DNA of 64,000 nt from Butyrivibrio fibrisolvens 16/4 (GTDB lineage Bacteria; Bacillota; Clostridia; Lachnospirales; Lachnospiraceae). The notes below the pieces were generated by a model. That model searched no databases and was not told where the DNA came from. It was given only the letters and a program-made list of their open reading frames with translations. Below, piece by piece: positions 49,819 through 58,785 of the stretch. The DNA is taken from contig FP929036.1 in the NCBI GenBank assembly GCA_000209815.1, forward strand, positions 2,062,511 to 2,126,510, given 5' to 3'. The translations under genes and the position numbers were made by a program. Positions within the stretch are counted from its first letter, which is position 1. Every line of letters begins with the position of its first letter.

Positions 49819-51444
49819 TTAAAAATACCTCCGTAGTTTTCATAATAAGCTTTGGTAACACACCAACGCTGTATGGTATCTGTAATCTTTCTGTGCTTTT
49901 GTGTGCGTCCTTTCCATAGACTCCAAAATTGACTGCCTTAATGTTTAACTTTTTAATCTGCTCCAATGGCAGTGGATATAGCTGCTGCATCTGTGGGAAG
50001 TTATGCTTAAGTGTCTCTATAGATTCCATGGAATCATCCAGTGATAAATAGCTGCTATCTGACAAACTCGGGAAAAATCCATCCATCTTATATGTGATGT
50101 TATATTCTTTTTCCACAGTCTTAAGAATTTCTCCAAGCTTATCCACTGTTTCATCATCCTTTTTCAAGGTATTATGTGGACAATAAGGAGTTGCATAGTA
50201 AAGCACTACAACTGGATGATAAATATTTGCCCTTGCAAGCAAAATTCGTATATACGATACAGGAATCTCCCTTTTATCCACTCCAGCCTCCTGTAGCTTT
50301 ACAGTCTCCTCAGCAAGAATTTTATCTATGGATTCATCCTGATTCTTTACCATCTGATATAAATCTTCATATGACATAACAGACCAGCTGTTTTTTATCT
50401 GCTGAAAATCTTTTCCCGACTTTTCACAATAGGCTTTGTACTTAATATTCAAATCTACTGTAGCTCTTCTAACAGCCTTATCACCAACAGTCACAAGCTT
50501 TTTAGTTATGTCACGAACATCTGAATTCAAAACAAAATAATTAAAATATACCAAAGCTTCCTTGGCTGTCTGCACGTTATACCAGCCCTTCAAATCCTTA
50601 CTTTTCAAAAGTGTAGGAGGCAGAGCATATTCCCCCTCGTAGGAATCCGAATACTCAGGATTCAAATTTAATTCCTTTATTAACTCCGCCATTACTGTGG
50701 TAGGATCATAACCTTCGAAGCACTGTCCCACATGTGTTTCACGTCCCTGAATATAAAAGCAGGGAAGAAGCTTTCCGCCTACACCAGTGTATATATAATG
50801 ATGCTTGTCCCCTGGATACATAGGGCAAGTGTAGTCATTATTTATCGCCAATACGTACTCTAAGTCATATTCTTTTTCAGATTTTCAATTACTTCTATTC
50901 CTTCAATAATTCCCGTATGAAGATTCTCCTCAACAGGATTCAAGGAAAGAAGAATATTACCAGACAAATTATCTACATGCTCAGATAGTTCCTTAAGCAA
51001 AATCATGAATACTGCATCACCGCTTTTCATGTCACAGGCACCGCGACCAAATAAATATTCACCTGACTCCAAATCCTTTTTGACTTCTTCTGACAATTCA
51101 ATCTGCTTTAACTGTTCTGCCAAACCATCACAATCAAAGGCATATCCAGAAAGCGCTCCATAATCTTCCACCCCAACGGTATCTGTGTGACCATGGAAAA
51201 TTATGGTTTGACTATTTTTATCCTTCTGGCCAAGCAACAGTGCAAACACGTTTCTTCGCTCCAATTTATCATTCTTAAGTGTCTGCACAATAACCTGATT
51301 AGGATGTTCATTAAAATATGGTATAGCTCTTAAATAATCTTCAATGAAGAGCCCTATATCCTTTTCTCCCTTTGTAGTATTTACGCTGCTTACAGCCACC
51401 ATATCTTTTGTCAGCTGCAACATTTCTTCATTTATTTTCAACAT
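49808..51444 (-). CDS. RocB-like M20-family peptidase/deacylase (frame broken)
   Basis: A zinc-dependent M20 hydrolase of the RocB (arginine utilisation) branch. TIIFHGHTDTVGVEDYG carries the first metal ligands, FGRGACDMKSGDAVF the second set and LNPVEENLHTGII the Glu ligand pair; the C-terminal part is the long RocB extension. The frame breaks at 50873-50877 (five A on the coding strand), six A joining both halves as LKKEYDLEYVLAINND. Start ATG 51444 is preferred since upstream sequence forms a terminator hairpin; corrected length 545 aa. It probably releases an amino acid from an acyl or peptidyl conjugate for the next enzymes. Confidence 0.88.
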
Positions 51445-51457
51445 TTTCCCAAAATAA

Positions 51458-51493
51458 AAAGGCACTACATCACCAAGAATGTAAAGCGCCTTT
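51458..51493 (-). terminator. Intra-operon terminator between the ABC transporter and the rocB-like gene
   Basis: AAAGGC-GCTTTACAT... pairs with ...ATGTAGT-GCCTTT, then TTTTATTTT on the minus strand. It would let the transporter be made in excess over the enzymes. Confidence 0.65.
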
Positions 51494-51501
51494 GCTTTCT
51501 C

Positions 51502-52245
51502 CTATATTACTTTGTCTAAAAATGTTTTAAGTCTTTCTGACTGTGGATGCTCAAAAATCTGCTCTGGTGTTCCCTGCTCAATCAACTGGCCTGCATCCAT
51601 GAAGATTACCTTGTCTGCCACTTCCCTTGCAAAGCCCATCTCATGGGTAACAACCACCATGCTCATTCCCTGGGATGCCAGTTCTTTCATTACATCTAAA
51701 ACTTCTCCTACCATCTCTGGATCCAAAGCTGATGTGGGCTCATCAAACAACATAATCTTAGGATTCATGCAAAGGGCTCTGACAATTGCAATACGCTGTT
51801 TTTGACCACCTGAAAGCTGACTAGGATAAGCCGCCGCCCTATCCGCCAAACCAACTCTCTCTAAAAGCTCCATTGCATATTCTGTAGCTTCATCCTTTGA
51901 CTTTCCTAAAAGTCTGGTTGGTGCGATAGTGAGATTTTTCAAAATGTTCATGTTAGGAAACAGATTGAAGTGTTGGAATACCATTCCCATTTTCTGACGA
52001 TGCTTATTTATGTCCGTCTTTGGATCTGTAATTAAAACATCATCTACAAATATATTTCCCTCTGTTGGAATCCCTAAGAGGTTCAGCGAGCGTAAAAGTG
52101 TTGATTTTCCCGAACCAGAAGGTCCAATAATTACAACAACCTCCCCCTCATCTACATTTATGGAAATATTATCCAGAGCCTTGATTGTTCCCCCTTTATA
52201 ATATTTCTTCAGGTTTTCCACTCGAATTATTTTGTTATCTTTCAT
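51502..52245 (-). CDS. Amino-acid ABC transporter ATP-binding protein
   Basis: A 247-aa ATPase of the polar-amino-acid (GlnQ/ArtP/HisP) type. Walker [15 protein letters not shown] is near residue 37, the Q-loop [11 protein letters not shown] follows, then the signature [11 protein letters not shown] and Walker [13 protein letters not shown]. Start ATG 52245 has AAGGAGG and overlaps the permease stop by 11 bp. It powers the importer formed with the permease and the binding protein upstream. Confidence 0.96.
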   Translation of the reverse strand: MKDNKIIRVENLKKYYKGGTIKALDNISINVDEGEVVVIIGPSGSGKSTLLRSLNLLGIPTEGNIFVDDVLITDPKTDINKHRQKMGMVFQHFNLFPNMNILKNLTIAPTRLLGKSKDEATEYAMELLERVGLADRAAAYPSQLSGGQKQRIAIVRALCMNPKIMLFDEPTSALDPEMVGEVLDVMKELASQGMSMVVVTHEMGFAREVADKVIFMDAGQLIEQGTPEQIFEHPQSERLKTFLDKVI

Positions 52246-52965
52246 TAGCTCGTAACCTCCTTTCCAATTTTCCAACGAGATATGTTAATACAAGTACCAA
52301 AAGAAGGTAGATAGCTGCCACACCAAACAGTGGAAGAAATGCTGAAAATGTACGTCCGCGAATTAAATCTCCTGCCTTTGTTAAATCAGTAATTCCGATA
52401 TAACCTGCAATTGATGTTTCCTTTATAAGCACAATGAACTCATTACAAAGAGCAGGTAAAACATTCTTTACCATCTGCGGAATGATTATATGAAACATTG
52501 TCTGAATATAATTAAATCCAAGTGAGCGACCTGCCTCAAACTGTCCCTCTGGCACTGCCATAATTCCTGCTCGAATTATTTCTGCCACATATGCACCTGA
52601 GTTAATACCAAAGGCAAATACCGCAATTTGAACATCATTGTTTGATGTAGCAAATACAATGAAATAAGCTATTAACAGTTGTACTACAGTTGGTGTTCCT
52701 CTAATTACTGTTAGATATATTTTGCAAATTACATTGCAAACACATAATACGTAGTATCCTAAATTTTTCTTTTCTTCAGACTTTCAATGTTCTTATCATA
52801 GGTTGAACGGATGGATGCCACTACAGTACCAAGAGCTATACCAATCAATACTGCAAACAATGTAATCTCCAATGTTACAAATAATCCTTCGATGATTAGC
52901 TTATATCGTTCACTCTCTAAAAAAACAAATTTGAAATCTGAAATAAAATTACTGAGCCACATCAT
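52235..52965 (-). CDS. Amino-acid ABC transporter permease (frame broken)
   Basis: A HisM/GlnP-type permease. Membrane helices lie at about 24-48, 60-95 and 190-225, and the EAA-like loop reads [19 protein letters not shown]. The frame breaks at 52764-52768 (five A on the coding strand); six A makes [14 protein letters not shown] continuous and gives 243 aa, a typical length. Without correction the N-terminal third is separated. It lies 2 bp after the binding-protein gene. Confidence 0.92.
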
Positions 52966-52967
52966 CT

Positions 52968-53741
52968 TTAATCCTCAGCAGAAATATATTTGCTAACAAT
53001 CTCATCTATAGTTCCATCTGATTTAAGCTTAGTCAAAGCTGTATTAATCTTTTCAAGAAGCTCATCGTTTCCCTTTGCTACACAGATTGCATACTCCTCC
53101 TCTGCATATGCTGAATCAAGTAATTCAAGTCCATCATTTGCTGCCACATAAGCCTTTGCTGGCTCCTTATCGATGATTACGCAATCAACTTTGCCTGACG
53201 CCAAAGCCTGAACGGCATCTGGACCTGCCTTGTAACGAACAATTGCTTCATCGCCATAATCCTCTGTAGCATAGATATCACCTGTTGTATCCTGCTGCAC
53301 ACCAATCTTTGTATCAGCTGAAATATCATCAATGGATTTGATATCAGAACCTGCTGGAACTATAACTGACTGAACTGCTACTGCATATGTCTCAGAAAAG
53401 TTTACGCTCTCTTTTCTCTCATCTGTGACTGTCATTCCAGCCATTCCCATATCGTATTTACCACTCTCGACACCTGCTATGATAGAACCAAACTCCACGT
53501 CCTCAATAACAAGCTCAAGATTTAATTCCTCTGCTATCTTTCCTGCTATTTCAACATCTATTCCCTCATACTCACCATTCTCAACAAACTCGTATGGAGG
53601 GAATGTCGCGTTAGTAGCCATAATCAGCTCTCCCTCATATTCTCCTTTTTTTGAGCTTGAGCTGGCACCACAACCTGTAATCATAGCCATGGCAACAACC
53701 ATTGTCATAATAAATGCTACTAATTTTTTTCGTTCCATCAT
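52968..53741 (-). CDS. Amino-acid ABC transporter substrate-binding lipoprotein
   Basis: A 257-aa family-3 solute-binding protein. The N-terminus has a lipoprotein signal (hydrophobic core, then MITGCGASS with the lipid-attachment Cys). The mature part has TNATFPPYEFVENGEYEGID and KIGVQQDTTGD, typical for polar or basic amino acids. The start is ATG 53741 with GGAAGG seven bases upstream; a longer upstream frame runs through the attenuator hairpin and is not used. It is the first gene of the transporter/enzyme operon, so the ligand is probably the operon's substrate. Confidence 0.95.
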   Translation of the reverse strand: MMERKKLVAFIMTMVVAMAMITGCGASSSSKKGEYEGELIMATNATFPPYEFVENGEYEGIDVEIAGKIAEELNLELVIEDVEFGSIIAGVESGKYDMGMAGMTVTDERKESVNFSETYAVAVQSVIVPAGSDIKSIDDISADTKIGVQQDTTGDIYATEDYGDEAIVRYKAGPDAVQALASGKVDCVIIDKEPAKAYVAANDGLELLDSAYAEEEYAICVAKGNDELLEKINTALTKLKSDGTIDEIVSKYISAED

Positions 53742-53789
53742 ACCATTACCTTCCTTTTCCTTTATTATCGTAAATGCGTTTTTGAATAT

Positions 53790-53855
53790 AAAAAAAGAGG
53801 CACATGTCAATCGACATATGCCCCTTTGCACATTCACGCTTTATTTATGTGCAAA
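53790..53855 (-). promoter_or_regulatory. Attenuator-like leader of the amino-acid uptake operon
   Basis: Directly downstream of a consensus promoter: hairpin 1 TTTGCACAT/ATGTGCAAA (53825-53855), then a terminator hairpin (53796-53825) with TTTTTTT. The ATGTGC element occurs both in hairpin 1 and in the terminator's second arm, so the first GCACAT could pair with either. That allows mutually exclusive structures. Confidence 0.7.
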
Positions 53856-53885
53856 ATTATATCTATCCTTTATTTTGTTTGTCAA
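53856..53885 (-). promoter_or_regulatory. Consensus promoter of the amino-acid uptake operon
   Basis: TTGACA, 18-bp spacer, TATAAT on the minus strand. A perfect 12-bp palindrome ACACAATTGTGT (53900-53911) lies 15 bp upstream of the -35 box and may be an activator or repressor site. Confidence 0.85.
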
Positions 53886-53961
53886 CAAGAATGTTTATAA
53901 CACAATTGTGTATATTTATACTGCGTTAGAAATAGATTTTATTGTTAATTCTTAAAGCAAA

Positions 53962-56520
53962 TTATCCTTTCTTTTTCATATCATTACACAGCATAAATCC
54001 CATATTACTTACATCGTATATACGAATTATCTCCTTGAGACTATCATACTTTGAATCAAACTCCTCGAGAATATTTTTACAATCCTTCAAAAGCTCCATG
54101 TTGAAAATCTTAGTCTTATCATTTTCAAAAATAGCATTATAAAGAATTCCTGACTCCACCAAATCCTGGAAGAAATGACTGCCATATGAAAGTTCAGGAT
54201 TGTACCCTGCCTCAGAATTTGCAATCTCGCAGATGGCTTCAAATTCACTGATATCTGCAAAGGATGTAGGCACGCCAAGCTCTGGTGAAGTGGTACCAAT
54301 GCGCCCCGGCACCATAAGAAGCATCTTCTTGCCGGAATCTCTCATCTTCCAGTTAATAGTGCCTATGGCATTTGCAATGGTGTATTTATCCTTGTAGTCC
54401 ATGTTGTAGTAATTTACAGGGTCTACATATACAATCATATCCAGCTTCTCCGAACGGGAAAGTCCCATGGCTGACTTTTCGCATTCAAACAATACTTTTT
54501 CTGAGGCAATCACATCTGGCATTTCAAAGTCTCCCGAATCCTCGAAAACCTGTAGTGGTCTGCACTGCAGAATGTTTATTACATAGTCTCCATCCTCGGC
54601 AAAATTAATGGTAAACTCAGTATCCACAGGGTAGTCGTATTCCTTCTGAATTGTCCCCAAAATATCCTTCATCTGAGCCATAATTTCCTGTTTTTCCACA
54701 ATACCCTGACAGGATATAAACTGAATATCGCGGTTATGTCCCTGCTCCCTGAACAGTCTCTCCACATCAAAATCATGCTCCAGCAAAAGTCGCTGAAGAT
54801 AATATGGCATAAATGGCTTAATAACACCCAGCTCCACCTGCTGCAATTTACCTTCACCTCTGTTTATCAGTTCCAGCTTCTTCTGTGAATATTTATGCTT
54901 CTCCCCACAGTCTCTTGAAGTGGTAGCCTTTGGATTATCCAAACTTACAAGTCTTGGATAGGAGCCTTCCGTTCTTTCTACTGCAGATGTTCCAAGTCCC
55001 ATTACAAGACGCAGCATACCTGCCTCAGGATCAAGGCTTTCCATAAATCTGTATGGACTGTAGGAATAGCCAACACCTGCTGCGCAAGGCATATAATATT
55101 CCCCATAATAAGAGCCTGAAACTCTCTGAATCAAAAGTGCCATCTGCTCATCACGAGCCTGAAGACCACGTCTATTTCTGTAATCCAATGCAGACTTACT
55201 CATTGTGCTGGCATAGACTGTTCTGATGGCATCCTCCAGCTCCTTTAACCTTTGGTCCATATCACCTGCATTTGGACAAAAAACAGATTCGTATTTTCCA
55301 GCAAAGGCATTTCCAAAGCCATCCTCAAGAATAGAGCTGGATCTGACTATGATAGGATCTTGACCATAATACTCCAATAACTTAACTAATTCTTCCTCCA
55401 TATCTCTAGAGAATTTTCCATCTAACAATCTCTGGGCAAATTCATCGGCCAGTGTAAAATATTCTTCTGGCTTTCTCTGACGCACTCTGATATCCCAAAA
55501 ATGATTTTCCACAATAAAGGTATAGAACACATCAGAGCCTACATAAAAAGAATCATGGGGCTCGAACTTTTCAAATATATCAGGCCTGTTATTTTCTATT
55601 ATCTTTCTTGCCAGAAGCATTCCACAGGCTTTACCACCAATCATTCCTGTGCCTATCATCCTCTTTTTTACATGAAGATAATCCTCTGGTTTGAAATTCT
55701 CCATAATCATGATACGCATACGTTCATCTCTGGTCATCATGATATTACACATCCTGCTGCACTGTTCGGTCACATCAATGCCATTTTCATTCATGGTTGC
55801 AGTCATGTCGAAAAATCTATCCCAGCTGTCTTTGTTATCCCTGTCGGCACTGTTTGCTTCTTTTTCCAAAAGCTGATAAAAATGGCTGGCTCTCACACCG
55901 TCAAGCATCGGTGCAAACAGCCCTGCCTCTGGCTCATAAACGTGTGGTAAAAACATTGTTTCAGAATAACGGTTCCACACCTTATCAGGTCTTACAAATA
56001 CATTGTTCTTATCAGTATAAACATCTAAAAATAGTTGAGTTGTATCACGAATTTTTGCAATAGCTTTAAAAGAATGTTTTCCACGAATCAGAGGGAAGAA
56101 TGCAACTGTATCCAGTTGGAAAAGATATGGGCAGGTCACCTGGAAGAAATTACCCATCATAAGATCTGTGGCCCACGCAGTCTGCAACTCAGAAAGGCAG
56201 TCGAATACATAGAAGGCGTCGAAGCCTTCCTTTTCAATTATCTCATGTATATCCACAGTAAAGGTTTCAAAACGATGTGACAGCTCCACATTTACAATCT
56301 TCAATCCTTCCTGTGGTTCAAACAGCGGTTCATGGCTGGCAAACCTGATATAAATCAGGTTTCTTCCATCCTCTATTGCCTGCTGCACATACGGCTCAGC
56401 AAACAGCTTGAAATCCTCCAGCTTATCCACACGCCAAACCACGTTATCCCCCAGTCGAATATTATCAAACTGTTCATCCATCTGTGGAATTCCGGAACAA
56501 ACTCTATCAAACGCTGCCAT
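53962..56520 (-). CDS. PPDK-type ATP-grasp protein with RecA/KaiC-like N-terminus, no phosphohistidine or PEP domain
   Basis: An 852-aa protein. Residues 1-190 look like a KaiC/RecA-type fold (CSGIPQMDEQFDNIRLGDNV...) but without a usable Walker A. About residues 300-660 match the ATP-grasp (PPDK_N) domain of PEP synthase and pyruvate phosphate dikinase: GTGMIGGKACGMLLA, IIVRSSSILEDGFGNAFAGKYESVF and ILQCRPLQ. The swivelling phosphohistidine domain (GGxTSH) and PEP-binding barrel are absent; the last 190 residues are unfamiliar. It is therefore not a PEP synthase and more likely phosphorylates or ligates another substrate. It is the last gene of the nine-gene operon. Start ATG 56520 follows GGGGGAGG. 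Confidence 0.85.
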   Translation of the reverse strand: MAAFDRVCSGIPQMDEQFDNIRLGDNVVWRVDKLEDFKLFAEPYVQQAIEDGRNLIYIRFASHEPLFEPQEGLKIVNVELSHRFETFTVDIHEIIEKEGFDAFYVFDCLSELQTAWATDLMMGNFFQVTCPYLFQLDTVAFFPLIRGKHSFKAIAKIRDTTQLFLDVYTDKNNVFVRPDKVWNRYSETMFLPHVYEPEAGLFAPMLDGVRASHFYQLLEKEANSADRDNKDSWDRFFDMTATMNENGIDVTEQCSRMCNIMMTRDERMRIMIMENFKPEDYLHVKKRMIGTGMIGGKACGMLLARKIIENNRPDIFEKFEPHDSFYVGSDVFYTFIVENHFWDIRVRQRKPEEYFTLADEFAQRLLDGKFSRDMEEELVKLLEYYGQDPIIVRSSSILEDGFGNAFAGKYESVFCPNAGDMDQRLKELEDAIRTVYASTMSKSALDYRNRRGLQARDEQMALLIQRVSGSYYGEYYMPCAAGVGYSYSPYRFMESLDPEAGMLRLVMGLGTSAVERTEGSYPRLVSLDNPKATTSRDCGEKHKYSQKKLELINRGEGKLQQVELGVIKPFMPYYLQRLLLEHDFDVERLFREQGHNRDIQFISCQGIVEKQEIMAQMKDILGTIQKEYDYPVDTEFTINFAEDGDYVINILQCRPLQVFEDSGDFEMPDVIASEKVLFECEKSAMGLSRSEKLDMIVYVDPVNYYNMDYKDKYTIANAIGTINWKMRDSGKKMLLMVPGRIGTTSPELGVPTSFADISEFEAICEIANSEAGYNPELSYGSHFFQDLVESGILYNAIFENDKTKIFNMELLKDCKNILEEFDSKYDSLKEIIRIYDVSNMGFMLCNDMKKKG

Positions 56521-56543
56521 AAAAACCTCCCCCAAAATCTATC

Positions 56544-57050
56544 CTAAAATCCCCATATATTAACCAGCACACCAATAGCGATACCTATGACAGTATCTAA
56601 AAATCTATTGCAGGCAAATAAATAAGGGTTTGAATCCCCAATATGATTCACAACAATACTCAAAAACACTACACATGAAAAATATGAAGCCTGCTTTTTC
56701 TTAATAAATACTGATGTGTAAATTACAAGCACAATCATCCCCGATATTATCACTGAGCCCACATAATCATATCCACTTGCCTTTGGCAAAACGAGCTGCT
56801 TAATAACAATATAAAGGAAACCATAAAAGGTTCCTATAAAGGTTCCTATCATTCTCTGCTTGGCATTTTTAATTGTGCTTTCCCTGGTGGCCTGCATGCA
56901 CCAGAGAGCAGAAAGCTGTGAGTAAAACACAATTCCTGCTCCATTTCTAAAATAATCCACTACAAAGCAGAGTAGAACTGCTATAGCTGATTTTATTATC
57001 CGCATTCCAATTCTTGGAAACTCTAGGTTTAATTCTTTAAGCTTCTTCAA
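56544..57050 (-). CDS. FUSC / aromatic-acid-exporter-like membrane protein, short form
   Basis: A 168-aa protein with about five hydrophobic helices and the ArAE/FUSC features QATRESTIKNAKQRMIGTFIG and NRFLDTVIGIAIGVLVNIW. It corresponds to the membrane half only; the cytoplasmic half of full ArAE proteins is missing, as in other short clostridial members. It may export a product of the operon. It begins 5 bp after the RelA/SpoT-like gene and precedes the ATP-grasp gene by 23 bp. Confidence 0.85.
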   Translation of the reverse strand: MKKLKELNLEFPRIGMRIIKSAIAVLLCFVVDYFRNGAGIVFYSQLSALWCMQATRESTIKNAKQRMIGTFIGTFYGFLYIVIKQLVLPKASGYDYVGSVIISGMIVLVIYTSVFIKKKQASYFSCVVFLSIVVNHIGDSNPYLFACNRFLDTVIGIAIGVLVNIWGF

Positions 57051-57055
57051 TTCTT

Positions 57056-58045
57056 CTAGTCCACCAATCCATTTTGAAATCTTGATAAATGTTCAAATGG
57101 TAAAATCTGTCGTCCCCTAAATAACCCACAGCCATCATTTATTAAGCTATTATTTACTGCTGTAAACATATTTACATCAAGTTTTGCCAAATCTAAATTT
57201 TCCAAGGATACAACCCTCTCATAAGCCTCATCAAAGAATACACATTCCCCTTCCGGTATCTCTAATCTTCTGTTTTTCTGCTGCTCCTGAGACTCCACAT
57301 ATCTCAGATGATTAGTCTCTCCAATTTCAGCACTATCATCCATAGATTTCGTTCTAAGCTGCACCTCAACGTGGCACCTTGCCTGATCATCAAACAAGGT
57401 TAAATGTAAGGATCTATATCCAACACTGGTTGGCTTATGAACATAATCTCTATAGGTATCCCACAAACTTTTATCCAACAATTCCGAGCATTCACGCCCT
57501 TCCAAATTTGCCTTAACAACTGTAAACCCCTGGGATTCCAAGAACACAGGCATTTTATTTGCTATTTCATATAAAAGCTTAATCTCTTCCTCTTCTAAAT
57601 CCTGTCCCTTTTTTAAATGACACTTAGGTAAAGAGATAACGATTCGATAGGCGAGTACATCCCTAAAACAGCTTAATTTTTCCTTTATCTCCTGGGTTGC
57701 TGGGAAATGATGGTACTTCTGATAGTATTCATATATGAAGTCCACAATGTATCTATTAAACTTTTCTTCCGCCCGGATAATAGATTTAATTCGCCCCTTA
57801 AAGGTGAATGCCAAATATGGATATGCTACTACCATATATTTATAGAACTCACGAATTCTTTGAGACTGAGAGGTTAAAAATTCGTTGTGCTCTAAAATCT
57901 CATATATAGTGTCAAGAAATGCGCAGTGCACTAAGTCCACCTGATTATGGGTTGCTAATGCATTTTCCTCCAAGTCATCTATATATTTTTGTAATATCCT
58001 AAAAATAGTTTCACCATCATATAAATAATCGTTAAGTTTAATCAT
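57056..58045 (-). CDS. RelA/SpoT-domain nucleotidyl pyrophosphotransferase-like protein
   Basis: A 329-aa stand-alone synthetase-type protein. The RelA/SpoT fold is shown by KGRIKSIIRAEEKFNRYI, CFRDVLAYRIVIS, a GYRSLHLTLFDDQ strand and the VEVQLRTKSMDDSAEIG segment containing the catalytic Glu-x-Gln. There is no HD hydrolase or TGS domain. The helical N-terminal 90 residues and an extra C-terminal tail make it longer than RelQ/RelP. It may make (p)ppGpp or modify another acceptor. Start ATG 58045 has GGGAGAG; an in-frame ATG 30 bp upstream overlaps the previous gene. Its position inside a peptide/amide operon is unusual. Confidence 0.87.
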   Translation of the reverse strand: MIKLNDYLYDGETIFRILQKYIDDLEENALATHNQVDLVHCAFLDTIYEILEHNEFLTSQSQRIREFYKYMVVAYPYLAFTFKGRIKSIIRAEEKFNRYIVDFIYEYYQKYHHFPATQEIKEKLSCFRDVLAYRIVISLPKCHLKKGQDLEEEEIKLLYEIANKMPVFLESQGFTVVKANLEGRECSELLDKSLWDTYRDYVHKPTSVGYRSLHLTLFDDQARCHVEVQLRTKSMDDSAEIGETNHLRYVESQEQQKNRRLEIPEGECVFFDEAYERVVSLENLDLAKLDVNMFTAVNNSLINDGCGLFRGRQILPFEHLSRFQNGLVD

Positions 58046-58061
58046 GTTGTCTCTCCCAATA

Positions 58062-58762
58062 CTATTTACATTCATTCACAAAAGCAGTTACAAGCTTTAT
58101 ACTGTCCTCATTATTTTCATAAGAAAATTCTGGATGCCATTGAACTGCAACGGCGAATTTTTGGTTCCTCACTTCTATAGCCTCAATTAGTCCATCTTCA
58201 GAAACTGCCATCTTTTTCACTTCATGAGATAGCTCCTTTATAGCTTGATGATGATAACTGTTGACTTCATGCATACCCGCGCCTAGTATTTCAGCCAGCT
58301 TGGTGTATGGAAGTATTTCCACTTTATGTGCAGGTCTGTCATATGGCGGTTCCATGTGATGTTCCACTTTACATTCATATTCTGTTGGAAGATCCTGATA
58401 CAGTGTTCCTCCTATATACGCATTTACGAATTGAATTCCTCTACATATTCCCAGGAAAGGCTTGTTATCTGCAAGACATTCCTTCAAAATATATCCTTCC
58501 ATAGCATCTCTCATGTCACAGCTTATACCACAGGTGCTTCTTTTTCTTCACCATATACCACAGGCGACACGTCATGTCCTCCAGTAAAAAGAATTCCATC
58601 ACAAAGGTTGTATGCCTGCTCAAGCTCCTCCTGATCTGTAGTTAACGGAAGCATTATGGGCAAACCTCCACATTTTTCTATCACCCTCATATAACCTGGA
58701 AGCATCCAGTAGCTTTCTTTTTCATCATCATATAAAGGTATCAATCCAATAACCGGTTTCAT
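58062..58762 (-). CDS. Class-I glutamine-amidotransferase-like hydrolase, peptidase C26/PuuD type (frame broken)
   Basis: A gamma-glutamyl hydrolase of the PuuD family, which cleaves gamma-glutamyl amides. The N-terminus has KPVIGLIPL and DGILFTGGHDVSP; the nucleophile elbow is FLGICRGIQFVNAYIGG with Cys; HHQAIKELS and VQWHPEF give the His/Glu. The frame breaks at 58541-58545 (five A on the coding strand); six A yields EEKRSTCGISCDMRDAME and 233 aa, matching the family. Start ATG 58762 follows GGAGG. In the operon it could remove a gamma-glutamyl protecting group or degrade the ligase product. Confidence 0.9.
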
Positions 58763-58785
58763 TTTTTCCTCCAAAAACCTGGCCT

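Noticed and set aside
52968-53837. Longer start for the amino-acid-binding protein
   Set aside because: The extra 32 residues run through the attenuator hairpin and would bury the lipoprotein signal; ATG 53741 has the proper ribosome-binding site.
53962-56520. Phosphoenolpyruvate synthase
   Set aside because: The phosphohistidine swivel and PEP-binding barrel are both absent.
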